From assembly GCA_019217005.1 (NCBI GenBank), contig JAHBNG010000166.1:1-27620 (forward strand): a stretch of 27,620 nt of DNA. Direction: 5' to 3'. The translations under genes and the position numbers were made by a program. A model generated the notes under the pieces. It was not told the DNA's origin. It searched no databases and saw nothing but the letters and a program-made list of their open reading frames with translations. The stretch comes from Chloroflexi bacterium TSY. GTDB lineage: Bacteria > Chloroflexota > Anaerolineae > Caldilineales > Caldilineaceae. Below, piece by piece: positions 16,246 through 23,612 of the stretch (position 1 is the first letter of the stretch; the number at the start of each line of letters is the position of its first letter).

Positions 16246-17709
16246 CCTTATTTTTGCGCAATGGGAAGGGAATTCTATTCGTTGACGCAATAAGAGCCTG
16301 ATTCTATTCGATCAAATTCGTCAAAATGCCGAAAAAAGGATAGCCTCAAAGAAATTCATTAGAGATACCCGATCCAAGGAGGCATTCATGGCAATAGAAT
16401 TCGGACTAACGAACGAGATCAGCAATACTCAGTATGCACCATTAGCTGCGTTGCTGGCACACTACCATCAAGAGAAAGTGCTAACTGCGTTGAAGAAGAT
16501 CGAAATACCGGTCAAAACGTATGAATATACACCAGCAAGTAAGTTGGAACAGGTGCTGGTTAGCATATTATGTGGTTGCGCAACGCTGACTGAGTTCAAT
16601 ACAAAGGTCAGACCAGAAAGACTCCTTGCGAAAATTTATGGGATGGAGCAGCTTAGTGAGCAATCAAATATGTCTCGTACATTAGACGCCTAACTCTAAT
16701 GAATATCGGTAGAGTGTGGTCAGCGAAATCTGCAAACCTCTAAGCCAAATACACAACCACGATTGGCGAGGGTTCTTGTGGTTAGACTTTGACCTATCCG
16801 GATTACCATGCGGCAAAAAGGCACAGAAAAGTCAAAAAGGCTATTTTAGCGGCAAAAAAACGCAACGGGACGCCAATTGGTCTGTAAGTTCGGTTAAATA
16901 CCATGAAACGGTTTGGTCAGACCTCTATCCAGGGAGTCAGCATACAGCTCCATCGTTTCAGCCAGCCGTGCTTGCCACGGAAAGTTCATTAGAGTTAGAC
17001 GAGAAAAAACGCGAGCGAGTCGTCTGGCGCACCGATGGCGGTGCAGGTAGTGAAGAAAATATTCGGTGGCTGCTCAACCGCAACTATCAATTTATGATGA
17101 AGGGCAACTCCAACCGTCGTGCCCATCTGTGGGCGCAACAGGTGACTCGATGGGATCCTTGCGGTGACGTCTTTCTGGCTGAAATTCCATCACCTATCAA
17201 GTTTAATCGCCCTGTACGCATTTTTCTCAAAAAAAGAGTGAAAAACGAGCAAATTTGTGTCAGTTACTACATTTCGACCATCAAATTGCCATCCAAGCGT
17301 CACTTCATTTCATATTATGACAATCGAGGTGCGGCTGAAATCGAACAATTCCGTAATGATAAAATGGGGTTACACTTAGCTTCTCGTCGCAAGACCCTAT
17401 TTCTAGCTCAAAAATCTCTTATCCTTTTGGCTGATTTGGCGCATAATTTGATAGGCCATTTCCATCAGCAAGCTCTCGTGGATACTAGATTTGAACCTTT
17501 CCGGCAGAAACGAATTGTTCGAGATCTATTACAAATACCTGGTTTTCTCTCTTTTCAGAACGGCTCACTTTCACGGATTGACCTGCTAAGTTCACATCCT
17601 TATTCTCGTGACCTTCTGATTTGCTTGAAATCCTATCTAGAGGCCGATTAGAAACCCCCTCTAGTTGCATGAACGAATAGAATCACGCTCTCGTTGCGCA
17701 AAAATAAGG
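16246..17709 (+). mobile_element. IS1380-family insertion sequence with degenerate transposase
   Basis: The ends CCTTATTTTTGCGCAA (16246-16261) and its exact complement TTGCGCAAAAATAAGG (17694-17709) are perfect terminal inverted repeats. They are flanked by the 5 bp direct repeat TGTTA at 16241-16245 and 17710-17714. Subterminal GATTCTATTCG-like motifs occur inside both ends. The 1464 bp length, CC-starting ends, short target duplication and transposase type fit IS1380. It lies between the NFACT gene and the tRNA-Leu promoter. Confidence 0.9.
16388..17651 (+). pseudogene. IS1380-type DDE transposase, frameshifted
   Basis: The reading starts at ATG 16388 behind a strong AAGGAGG site and runs 101 codons to TAA 16691. 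The frame then breaks: an extra C after GCC at 16690 would continue it as LTLMNIGRVWSAK. A second shift near 16735-16745 brings the DDE domain into frame, open to 17651. Catalytic motifs seen are WLDFDLSGLPC (first Asp), VVWRTDGGAGSEENIRWLL (second Asp), and YYDNRGAAEIEQFRNDKMGL (Glu), ending with LADLAHNLIGHF. This is the IS1380-type layout. With two shifts the element is probably not active by itself. Confidence 0.88.
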
Positions 17710-17743
17710 TGTTACACACTTTATTGATACGTACTGTAAAAAC

Positions 17744-17767
17744 TTGTCAATCCTACAGGATTGACAA
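17744..17767. promoter_or_regulatory. 11 bp palindrome overlapping the tRNA-Leu -35 box
   Basis: TTGTCAATCCT (17744-17754) and AGGATTGACAA (17757-17767) are perfect inverted arms separated by two bases. The right arm contains the TTGACA -35 hexamer. It has the form of an operator for a dimeric repressor. It could also be a short hairpin, but there is no U-tract after it. Confidence 0.6.
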
Positions 17768-17789
17768 TCATAACATAAACCGCTAAAAT
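17761..17789 (+). promoter_or_regulatory. Sigma70-type promoter of the tRNA-Leu gene
   Basis: TTGACA at 17761-17766 and TAAAAT at 17784-17789 are separated by 17 bases. The expected start is around 17796-17797, just before the tRNA 5' end at 17801. It is intact despite the insertion sequence ending 51 bp upstream of the -35 box. Confidence 0.8.
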
Positions 17790-17834
17790 AACACACATAA
17801 GGGTCGGTGGCGGAATGGAAGACGCAGCGGACTT

Positions 17835-18580
17835 AAGTTAATTTGAGCACGAGCCTGGGAAACTAGCTCCGTGAATTCAGTCAAATTCGGGGAATCCTCA
17901 GCATATAGCAATTTCGCTTTGTGAATTGTTTTGATGGTGGTAATCCCGAGCCAAGCTTTTTGTCGATAGCTTTGTCTGAACACAAATTGCGGGTACTATT
18001 TTGGCTAAACCAAGAAAGTATACCGACAGTCAGTTGGTAGAAGCAGTAAAGACAAGCTATTCAATACGAGCAGTACTTTTAAAAATTGGTCTTGCGCCTG
18101 CAGGTGGTAATTACGAGTCGGTAGCCAAACGTATAGAAAACCTGAATCTAGATACGTCGCATTTCTTGGGTCAGGCAATCTTACGTGGCAAAACTCATCG
18201 TTATGGAACTCGTCCACTCGCCGAAATTCTTGTGCGTGGAAAACTTGAGAATACATGGCGGCTGAAAAATAGACTGCTTCGGGAAAATGTTAAAGCACAT
18301 CAGTGCGAACGATGTGGAAACAGTACGTGGTTAAATGCGCCAATCCCGTTAGAGCTACATCACAAAGATGGTGACCGGACCAATAATTTATTGCGAAATA
18401 TTGAACTTTTGTGCCCGAATTGTCATGCGTTAACTGACAATTATAGAGGCGGCAAAAAGAAGGTGTAGAGACTTGACGGCTGAGACCTAAGGTGGGTATC
18501 TAAGGTCAAGAGAAAGTCCAGACTACAAACCCTGAGAACGTAATTTATGAGACAGGGGTAGCGAAAGCTATAGTGGTACG
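17835..18580 (+). ncRNA. Group I self-splicing intron in tRNA-Leu(UAA), IC3-like
   Basis: The 746-nt intron begins after the exon U (ACTT|AAG) and ends in G (ACG|AAAATCC), as group I introns do. The internal guide GAG near 17844-17846 can pair with the exon CUU, forming the U-G splice-site pair. Core blocks match my recollection of the Anabaena tRNA-Leu intron in order: AATTTGAGC; TTCGGGGAATCC; GGTAATCCCGAGCCAAGC (about 17939-17956); GGTGTAGAGACTTGACGG (about 18463-18480); AAGAGAAAGTCC (about 18508-18519); GTAGCGAAAGCTA (about 18558-18570). A 156-codon HNH frame is inserted in the P6 region between the third and fourth blocks. This alignment is from memory; a covariance-model search would confirm the subclass. 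Confidence 0.93.
18001..18468 (+). CDS. HNH homing endonuclease encoded inside the tRNA-Leu group I intron
   Basis: A 155-residue protein starting at TTG 18001; no ATG is available and family members start similarly (M-A-K-x-R-K-Y-T-D). The N-terminal half (KYTDSQLVEAVKTSYSIRAVLLKIGL, then AGGNYESVAKRI) looks like a helix-turn-helix DNA-binding segment seen in free-standing HNH proteins. The C-terminal half has zinc ligands Cys102/Cys105 (CERC) and Cys138/Cys141 (CPNC) around LELHHKDGDRTNN. His120/His121 and Asn129 form the HNH active site. It is on the tRNA strand, between conserved intron core blocks. Its expected role is to cleave intron-less tRNA-Leu alleles so the intron is copied in. 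All recognisable catalytic residues are present, so it appears intact. Its last codons and TAG stop overlap the core sequence GGTGTAGAGACT. Confidence 0.93.
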   Translation: MAKPRKYTDSQLVEAVKTSYSIRAVLLKIGLAPAGGNYESVAKRIENLNLDTSHFLGQAILRGKTHRYGTRPLAEILVRGKLENTWRLKNRLLRENVKAHQCERCGNSTWLNAPIPLELHHKDGDRTNNLLRNIELLCPNCHALTDNYRGGKKKV

Positions 18581-18629
18581 AAAATCCGCCGAGGTAATAC
18601 TCGTGTGGGTTCGAATCCCACCCGACCTA

Positions 18630-18975
18630 CTTATATCATGACAAGTGATTTGTGAGATCATTTACTCACTCACGATCGCTTAACCATTTATTCTACCCAC
18701 AGCTATCCCCACCCATCTAATTCTGCTCTGACCAAGCAATAAGATTAGGTGTGTTTTGTGTTAGGAATGACTAGTGTATCGTTTACGCTAAGACTTCGGG
18801 TCTTTCCCACTTCGGAAACCGAATTCTAAGGGTGGATGAAACACTAGTTTTATTCTTTATGCAATCCTACCTACTTAAAAGGAAAGGAGTTCTTCTTGAC
18901 AGGAGCTAGTGGTCGCATGTCATCAGTGGCTGGGTTTCTTTGTGCTTTGTTGGGAAGATGCTCGAAAGGTTTTAT
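18630..18975. other. Spacer between tRNA-Leu and the L,D-transpeptidase gene
   Basis: A 346 bp region holding the candidate structured leader (18770-18848). A strong AAGGAAAGGAG ribosome-like site (18880-18889) is followed by a 48-codon TTG-started frame at 18896-19042. That frame overlaps the transpeptidase start out of frame and has no recognisable content; it may be a leader peptide or chance. Confidence 0.5.
18770..18848 (+). ncRNA. Candidate structured leader RNA, three-way junction
   Basis: Perfect 8 bp closing stem ACTAGTGT (18770-18777) with ACACTAGT (18841-18848). It encloses hairpin AAGAC/GTCTT (18790-18804) and a second stem CCAC/GTGG (18807/18832) topped by TTCGG/CCGAA. The closing stem is followed by a T-rich tract (TTTTATTCTTT), so it may act as a terminator or attenuator for the downstream wall enzyme or end the tRNA transcript. 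It does not match any riboswitch consensus I know. Confidence 0.45.
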
Positions 18976-20118
18976 ATGGATTCAAACTTTTTGTGTTTTT
19001 ATTTTCATAAAATTAAAGTTGGCATTATTCACACACTATTGATCATCACTTTGCTGTCTGCCATGATGCCGTTCGCACCCATCGCACGAGCCGAAGATGG
19101 GATCCACGTGGTAACGAGGGGCGATAACCTCTCGCAAATCGCCAAGGCATACGATGTATCCGTACAAGAACTGATTATTCATAATGGGATTACGAATCCC
19201 AATATTGTCCATACAGGACAGCGATTGGTCATTCCCGGTACGCGAGCTGCTCGAACGGCCGTCGTGCAAATGAACTTGAATGAGCTGCCAGCTGGTGATG
19301 GCTACTACACAGTTCAGCGCGGTGATACCCTCTCGCAGATTGCCGCACGCCACGGAGCAACAATGTGGGACGTAATGCGCCTCAACGGCATCGGTTCGCC
19401 TCACCTTATCTCGGTCGGTCAAAAGCTGCGGGTGAGTGCCCGGGTTTCGGCACCCTCGCCCGAGACAGAACCAAAGCTCAAATTGGCAGACTCAATCTAT
19501 ATCGTCCAAGTAGGCGACACTCTTTCGCAAATTGCTAAAGATCACAATCTGACCAAAGAAGCGTTAATGGTGGCCAATGGTATTCCTCATGAAAACTTCG
19601 TGTGGATTGGACAACGGCTGCGCATTCGCCAGAACGCCAAACCGGAGGCTGGATTCAACTTAGCAGACGCGCCTGAAGATGGGTATCGCCGAATCGAGGT
19701 GAATCTATCGGATCAGACCCTGACTGCATGGCAGGGTGATGTCCCCGTTTTGCATACCAATGTGAGCACAGGAACGTGGAAAACCCCGACCGTAACAGGG
19801 CGATATCCCGTCTATATGAAACTACAGAGTCAAACCATGAGTGGCTCAGACTATCATTTGCCCAATGTTCCTTGGGTCATGTACTTTCATCAAGGGTATG
19901 CCATACACGGTACGTATTGGCACAATAATTTCGGCACCCCGATGAGTCATGGTTGCGTCAATATGCGCATCGATGAAGCGAAATTCCTCTATAGCTGGGC
20001 AGCCCAAGGGACAGAGGTTTTTTGTTCATCATTAATCTTTGATTATAGCGATTTCGGCATTTTGGCTCTTTGGGAATTCATGTGGTTAACAAAGGCCGGG
20101 AAGATTAGCGCCGGTTGA
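18976..20118 (+). CDS. L,D-transpeptidase with three LysM domains (C-terminus frameshifted)
   Basis: I choose ATG 18976 (380 residues) because GAAAGG precedes it and it leads straight into a signal peptide (VGIIHTLLIITLLSAMMPFAPIARA, about 15-39). An upstream in-frame TTG/ATG is less likely. Three LysM modules (about 43-87, 109-152 and 171-214) carry the V-x-x-GDTLSQIA motif and bind peptidoglycan. The YkuD catalytic domain (about 235-350) has HGTYWH (His311) and SHGCVNM with nucleophile Cys327. These enzymes make 3-3 peptidoglycan crosslinks or attach proteins to the wall. The normal family end would be GTEVFVHH followed by a stop. Here a run of six T (20018-20023) shifts the frame and adds about 27 unrelated residues after GTEVF. 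Without one T the stop would be TAA 20033-20035. The catalytic domain is complete. Confidence 0.92.
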   Translation: MDSNFLCFYFHKIKVGIIHTLLIITLLSAMMPFAPIARAEDGIHVVTRGDNLSQIAKAYDVSVQELIIHNGITNPNIVHTGQRLVIPGTRAARTAVVQMNLNELPAGDGYYTVQRGDTLSQIAARHGATMWDVMRLNGIGSPHLISVGQKLRVSARVSAPSPETEPKLKLADSIYIVQVGDTLSQIAKDHNLTKEALMVANGIPHENFVWIGQRLRIRQNAKPEAGFNLADAPEDGYRRIEVNLSDQTLTAWQGDVPVLHTNVSTGTWKTPTVTGRYPVYMKLQSQTMSGSDYHLPNVPWVMYFHQGYAIHGTYWHNNFGTPMSHGCVNMRIDEAKFLYSWAAQGTEVFCSSLIFDYSDFGILALWEFMWLTKAGKISAG

Positions 20119-20269
20119 GTGACGAAGTCGTATCGAAACCAAGCGAGTCTACCACATGAGATCCTGTTGAGCCGGCATTTTTTGCCACATTGTGAAACCA
20201 TGTTTGGGACGATACCAACCATCTCTGCAAATGAATGGTCGTCCAGTAGCCAAAATCAGCATCTTGATC

Positions 20270-20311
20270 AAAAAAGCGGGTGGCATTCTTACCTCGAATG
20301 CCACCCGCTTT
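20270..20311 (-). terminator. Rho-independent terminator for the minus-strand LysM gene
   Basis: Perfect 16 bp arms 20273-20288 (AAAGCGGGTGGCATTC) and 20296-20311 with a 7-base loop. On the minus strand the stem is followed by TTTTTT (20275-20270). It lies 135 bases past the stop of the leftward gene. On the plus strand it could also stop transpeptidase transcripts, but the T-tract there is short. Confidence 0.85.
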
Positions 20312-20329
20312 AGGTCATTCCAGAGAAAT

Positions 20330-20397
20330 AAATCCCTAATTTGCTATGGAAAAGCTCAAGCCATTCCAGAGAAGTCGACTTGGCAAATTAGGGATTT
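20330..20397. repeat. 15 bp inverted repeat, possible small repeat element
   Basis: AAATCCCTAATTTGC (20330-20344) and GCAAATTAGGGATTT (20383-20397) are perfect inverted arms around 38 bases. The 11-mer CATTCCAGAGA also occurs twice nearby (about 20316 and 20361). This looks like a composite of two copies of a short repeat in opposite orientation. Confidence 0.5.
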
Positions 20398-20445
20398 CAA
20401 TTGTTGGAAAAGCCTTAGTGGATGGTTTCGCAGTAAGCATGACGC

Positions 20446-21999
20446 TTATGGTATACAGACCTTCTGTCCCGTATAGACATAGTGGTGCTTTTGATTGCGC
20501 ACCCATGGATTGGCATTAAGCATCTGCTGAGCCGTGCGGCCATATTGACGACCGATATCATAGAGCCCTTCACCTCTTCGTACAACATGGATCGAGGAAC
20601 AATTGCCGCTTGTTGTGGTGCCCTTGTTGCTCCAGCCTTTGCTTCTCTTTTGCTTATTCACAAAATCTGGGACTTCTTCACACATAGTTGGTTCGTCCCA
20701 CATCCTGATTCGATAACAGCGAGCTGAGACATTCACCCAATCATCCTCAACGATCTCACAGATTTCATAACGCGCACCAGGAATGCGATAGTCGTTCAGC
20801 GGAAGGTCAAAACGATAATGACCAAAGGCATCTGTTTGTGTTGAACCGGGATCGAAGCCGCCCTTATCTAATGGTCTGGCGATTACTGTCCAACCTGGCA
20901 AACCGACTTTTCCATTGTGATCGATCACTTCTCCTTCGATACAGAACTCTGGCTCTGATTGTCTATTGACGAAGGTGACCGTTACGCACTCTTCGTTTTC
21001 AAGTGGCACAGTAAGTTTTGATGGCGAGACAGGCGTCCAACCCGAGCGTGTTTCTTCAACCACTGTATAAGGACCAAGCGGAAGCCCTGTAAATGTAATT
21101 GAACCGAAGGCATCAGTATAACCCGATCTGGCAACCGTACCGTTTGCGCGTAGGACTTTGATACCCCAACCGACTAAACCGGCTGTTGCTGTATTTGGTT
21201 GTTGATCGTTCTTATTAACAATCAAGCACCCATCTGGTCCACCAACGCGATTCTTAAAACGAATAGAGTGAGGACCTGGTGCAACAACATTCAGCGATTG
21301 TTTGCCAGTTAAAGGAACGATTGGTTCATACTCCATACCATCTGGCGCAGATTCAGAAAAGATCCAAACACCCAATGTCAGGCTGAACATAGCTGTTCCG
21401 GAAACATCTGTAATCGCACTGATAGACTGGGGGGCACTGTTTCCTTTACCGGGAGAAGCCTTAATCGTCCATCCTGGAAGAGGGTTATGATCCTGATCAA
21501 TTTTCAAAACATTAACTTTTACCCTTGGCGGAGGAGGAGGGGTAGGAGTAGGCGGCGGAACAATCTCGCGAATCTTGAAGCGAATCGTGCGGCATCCATC
21601 ATAGGGTCCATCCAACTCCGCAGAGAATGTTGTGAGCGTGACAGCTTCATAATTTTTTCCGTCTGGTGCTGCGTCTAAGTCAATGGAAAACTGCCATTCC
21701 CCAGTGTTAGTCCCCAGATCAATGGTGATGGTAAACTTTCCATTATTGTCGGTTGTTGCACCGATTGTCTCACCAGAGGCAACGTGCGTCGCTGTAATCG
21801 CCCAACCTGCCCCTTGGGCTGTTTCATCCGCGTTAATTACGCTTCCCTGGATACAGACATTATTGTTACTTTGAGATATAACACCTGCTGTATTGAAGAC
21901 GGGAATAGAAATGATGAATGCTAGCGTTAGAAAGAATAGAATAGGGATTCTGAGATGTACGAGTGGGGAACTGCGCGCCATTCGTTTCATCGGGGTCAT
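20446..21999 (-). CDS. Secreted prealbumin-like repeat protein with C-terminal LysM
   Basis: I choose the ATG at 21999 (517 residues) over one 11 codons upstream because AAAAGGAG lies 7 bases before it. A signal peptide follows (IPILFFLTLAFIISIPVF). The body has about five repeats of 70-90 residues of carboxypeptidase-regulatory/SdrD-B-like (prealbumin-like) type. Each carries patterns such as CIQGSVINADETAQGAGWAI, TDNNGKFTITI, GLPLGPYTVVEETRSGWTPV and EFCIEGEVIDHNGKVGLPGW. A PPPTPTPPPPP linker separates the first two. The last 50 residues form a LysM domain (SIHVVRRGEGLYDIGRQYG to YTGQKVCIP) that would anchor it to peptidoglycan. It is convergent with the LysM L,D-transpeptidase and shares the terminator region. 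It is probably a wall-associated surface or structural protein; no enzyme domain was seen. Confidence 0.87.
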   Translation of the reverse strand: MTPMKRMARSSPLVHLRIPILFFLTLAFIISIPVFNTAGVISQSNNNVCIQGSVINADETAQGAGWAITATHVASGETIGATTDNNGKFTITIDLGTNTGEWQFSIDLDAAPDGKNYEAVTLTTFSAELDGPYDGCRTIRFKIREIVPPPTPTPPPPPRVKVNVLKIDQDHNPLPGWTIKASPGKGNSAPQSISAITDVSGTAMFSLTLGVWIFSESAPDGMEYEPIVPLTGKQSLNVVAPGPHSIRFKNRVGGPDGCLIVNKNDQQPNTATAGLVGWGIKVLRANGTVARSGYTDAFGSITFTGLPLGPYTVVEETRSGWTPVSPSKLTVPLENEECVTVTFVNRQSEPEFCIEGEVIDHNGKVGLPGWTVIARPLDKGGFDPGSTQTDAFGHYRFDLPLNDYRIPGARYEICEIVEDDWVNVSARCYRIRMWDEPTMCEEVPDFVNKQKRSKGWSNKGTTTSGNCSSIHVVRRGEGLYDIGRQYGRTAQQMLNANPWVRNQKHHYVYTGQKVCIP

Positions 22000-22125
22000 A
22001 ATACGCTCCTTTTTAGATTTGCGTTCGCTCATCTTCGAGAAGTGTCAGTAGCGTTATACTGCAGTTTGCATTTCTGAACTATGAGCCATGTACTTTGTTT
22101 TGGGGATTAGCCAAATAGGTTTGAT

Positions 22126-23612
22126 CTTTACTTTCTGGTAAAAGAAAAGAGATGAGAAATGTGACAAAAAGCGGTTAGCAGTTCATCCTAAAGGTAGAGA
22201 ACCCAAAAAGGAGGAAGGAATGCTAACCGCGCCAGAAATAACTATAGCAGTACTGATGAATGTATTGCAAGTAACGCCGATGGGAACAAACGTAAATGTA
22301 ATGCGTCTGATGTGGGCAATGCTGAATGGGTCGTTTCTGAAAAGTCGAGGAGCAATCCATAGCGCATTGAAAGAAAGCGGGTTTGAAGATGAGGAGCTCC
22401 GGCGAAGCTGGTGGAGCTTTCGATATGGATCATGGGATATCACAAGTCTGCTGGGGTCGTGGCAAGAAGAAGTGGAAAGGGAATGGGAGGCAAAAAAGTT
22501 AGAAGGGTACCGAGTGAAAAGCATAGATATCACAGGGTTCTGGCGACCGAAGCTGCAAGGGAAAGTGAACCGACTCTATAACTCAACGGCTCGTCGGCAT
22601 TGCCCGCGCTCATCTTTGGAGTGATGATAAGCTCGGGGGAGATAGGCGGGAAGCGAGTGCCACTGCTCAAGGCAATCATGAGATGCACGGTTGGAACAAA
22701 GGAAAGTGAGTTTCGGAAAAAGCTGCTGAAAGAGACGAAGAAATCACTGGAGTCAGACGAAGTGGCGGTGGTCGATGCCGGGTTTACAATCAGAGAAATG
22801 CTAGAAAGCGGCATAGACCGATTTGTCCTGCGGGAAGCCATTAACTGCACAGTGCGCCGCAATGAGTTCCCCAAACGCAAAGAAAAAGGCAGACCACCTG
22901 AATATGGTGATATTGTGCGTCCGCTCTCGCAGCTATAAGGAAAGCGACTCGAGGCTACAACTCCGGACTCGTCTGGTCGCTTTCTATAGTGGTCGCCTGA
23001 TTTGCTATCAAGCATGGCACAATCTCGTCCCCAGAACAACCAAGGTGGATACAGCCAACCGTACCTACTCGATTTACGTCATTCAGGATCCGGCCTACAA
23101 CACACCTTTGGTTTTGGCGACCGTTATGACTTTGCAGCCTGAAACCATTTATCTTGTCTACCTGGAACGCTGGCCTGTTGAACATCCCCCCTTGGCTTCC
23201 AAGCAGATGATTGGCTTACATCGTCAATTTGTTCATGCCGATGAGGCTTGTTTCCGCTTACCTGAACTGGGGCTGCTGGCTGGCAATCTTCTTTCCCATT
23301 TAGCCGCTTCTCTTCCTCCCATACCGACTGGCTACTGGGCTCGAGAGCCTCAATCCACTCCCGGCAGGCTGCGCCGTGTTCTCTCGAGTGCTCTTTTTCC
23401 AACTCCTGACCAACTCGACCCTGACTTTCGGAAAAAGGCCTCGGTTTCACACCATTTCCCTAAAGGCGTTCTCGCTCATCGCCGCCTCAATGCCGCTGCT
23501 TAAACTAGCCGAGCACTATTTTTACATTTTATCCCGTTTTTTCAGGGTGGATTCTTTTTTCCGCCCCTTTCGGTTTGCCCTTTGTCACTCAAGCCTTTAC
23601 CAGAAAGTAAAG
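22126..23612 (+). mobile_element. Insertion sequence, 1487 bp, with 17 bp TIRs and TTGAT duplication
   Basis: Terminal inverted repeats CTTTACTTTCTGGTAAA (22126-22142) and its exact complement (23596-23612). They are flanked by the 5 bp duplication TTGAT at 22121-22125 and 23613-23617. A second match inside both ends (TGTGACAAA and TTTGTCACT) supports the boundaries. The family is not certain; the transposase is DDE-like and of a kind I associate with Chloroflexota. Confidence 0.88.
22220..23503 (+). pseudogene. DDE-type transposase with two frameshifts
   Basis: Starts at ATG 22220 after AAAGGAGG. The first part (MLTAPEITIAVLMNVLQVT, then SIDITGFWRPKLQGKVNRLYNSTARR) breaks at about 22597, where a lost G in CGG(G)CA would continue as ALPALIFGVMISSGEIGGKRVPLLK. 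The second part contains VAVVDAGFTIREML and ends at TAA 22938. The third frame continues SYKESDSRLQ to VYLERWPVEHPPLASKQMIGLHRQFVHADEACFRLPEL and stops at 23503. A two-base loss in TCGCGCAGC near 22930 would explain the second break. The Asp in VVDAGF and Glu in LERWPVEH are likely catalytic. It is inactive as written. Confidence 0.85.

Larger units (their letters stand above)
17801..18629 (+). tRNA. tRNA-Leu(UAA), interrupted by a group I intron
   Basis: Exon 1 is 17801-17834 and exon 2 is 18581-18629 (83 nt mature). Acceptor GGGTCGG pairs with CCGACCT (last pair G-U), and the discriminator is A18629. The D arm is GCGGAATGGAAGACGC. The anticodon stem GCGGA (17827-17831) pairs with TCCGC (18585-18589). 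The loop after splicing is C-U-U-A-A-A-A, giving anticodon UAA. A long variable arm (CGAG with CTCG, 18590-18603) marks a class II leucine tRNA. The T arm is GTGGG-TTCGAAT-CCCAC. The 3' CCA is not encoded. The intron interrupts after U34, the position used by cyanobacterial and plastid tRNA-Leu(UAA) introns. Confidence 0.95.
20119..20445. other. Convergent spacer with terminator and palindromic repeat
   Basis: A 327 bp stretch between the plus-strand transpeptidase and the minus-strand LysM protein. It holds a strong terminator hairpin and a 15 bp inverted repeat. Short open frames here have no recognisable content. Confidence 0.6.

Noticed and set aside
17783..17983. Minus-strand 66-codon frame
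   Set aside because: It is antisense to the tRNA exon and intron core, which fully explain the sequence.
18630..18975. c-di-AMP (ydaO/yuaA) riboswitch or hammerhead ribozyme before the LysM gene
   Set aside because: The conserved GGGGAACCC-type segment of the riboswitch and the CUGANGA box of hammerheads are absent; only a generic structured leader can be supported.
18896..19042. 48-codon TTG-started frame after a strong ribosome-like site
   Set aside because: It overlaps the transpeptidase signal peptide out of frame and shows no recognisable content; recorded only as a possibility in the spacer entry.
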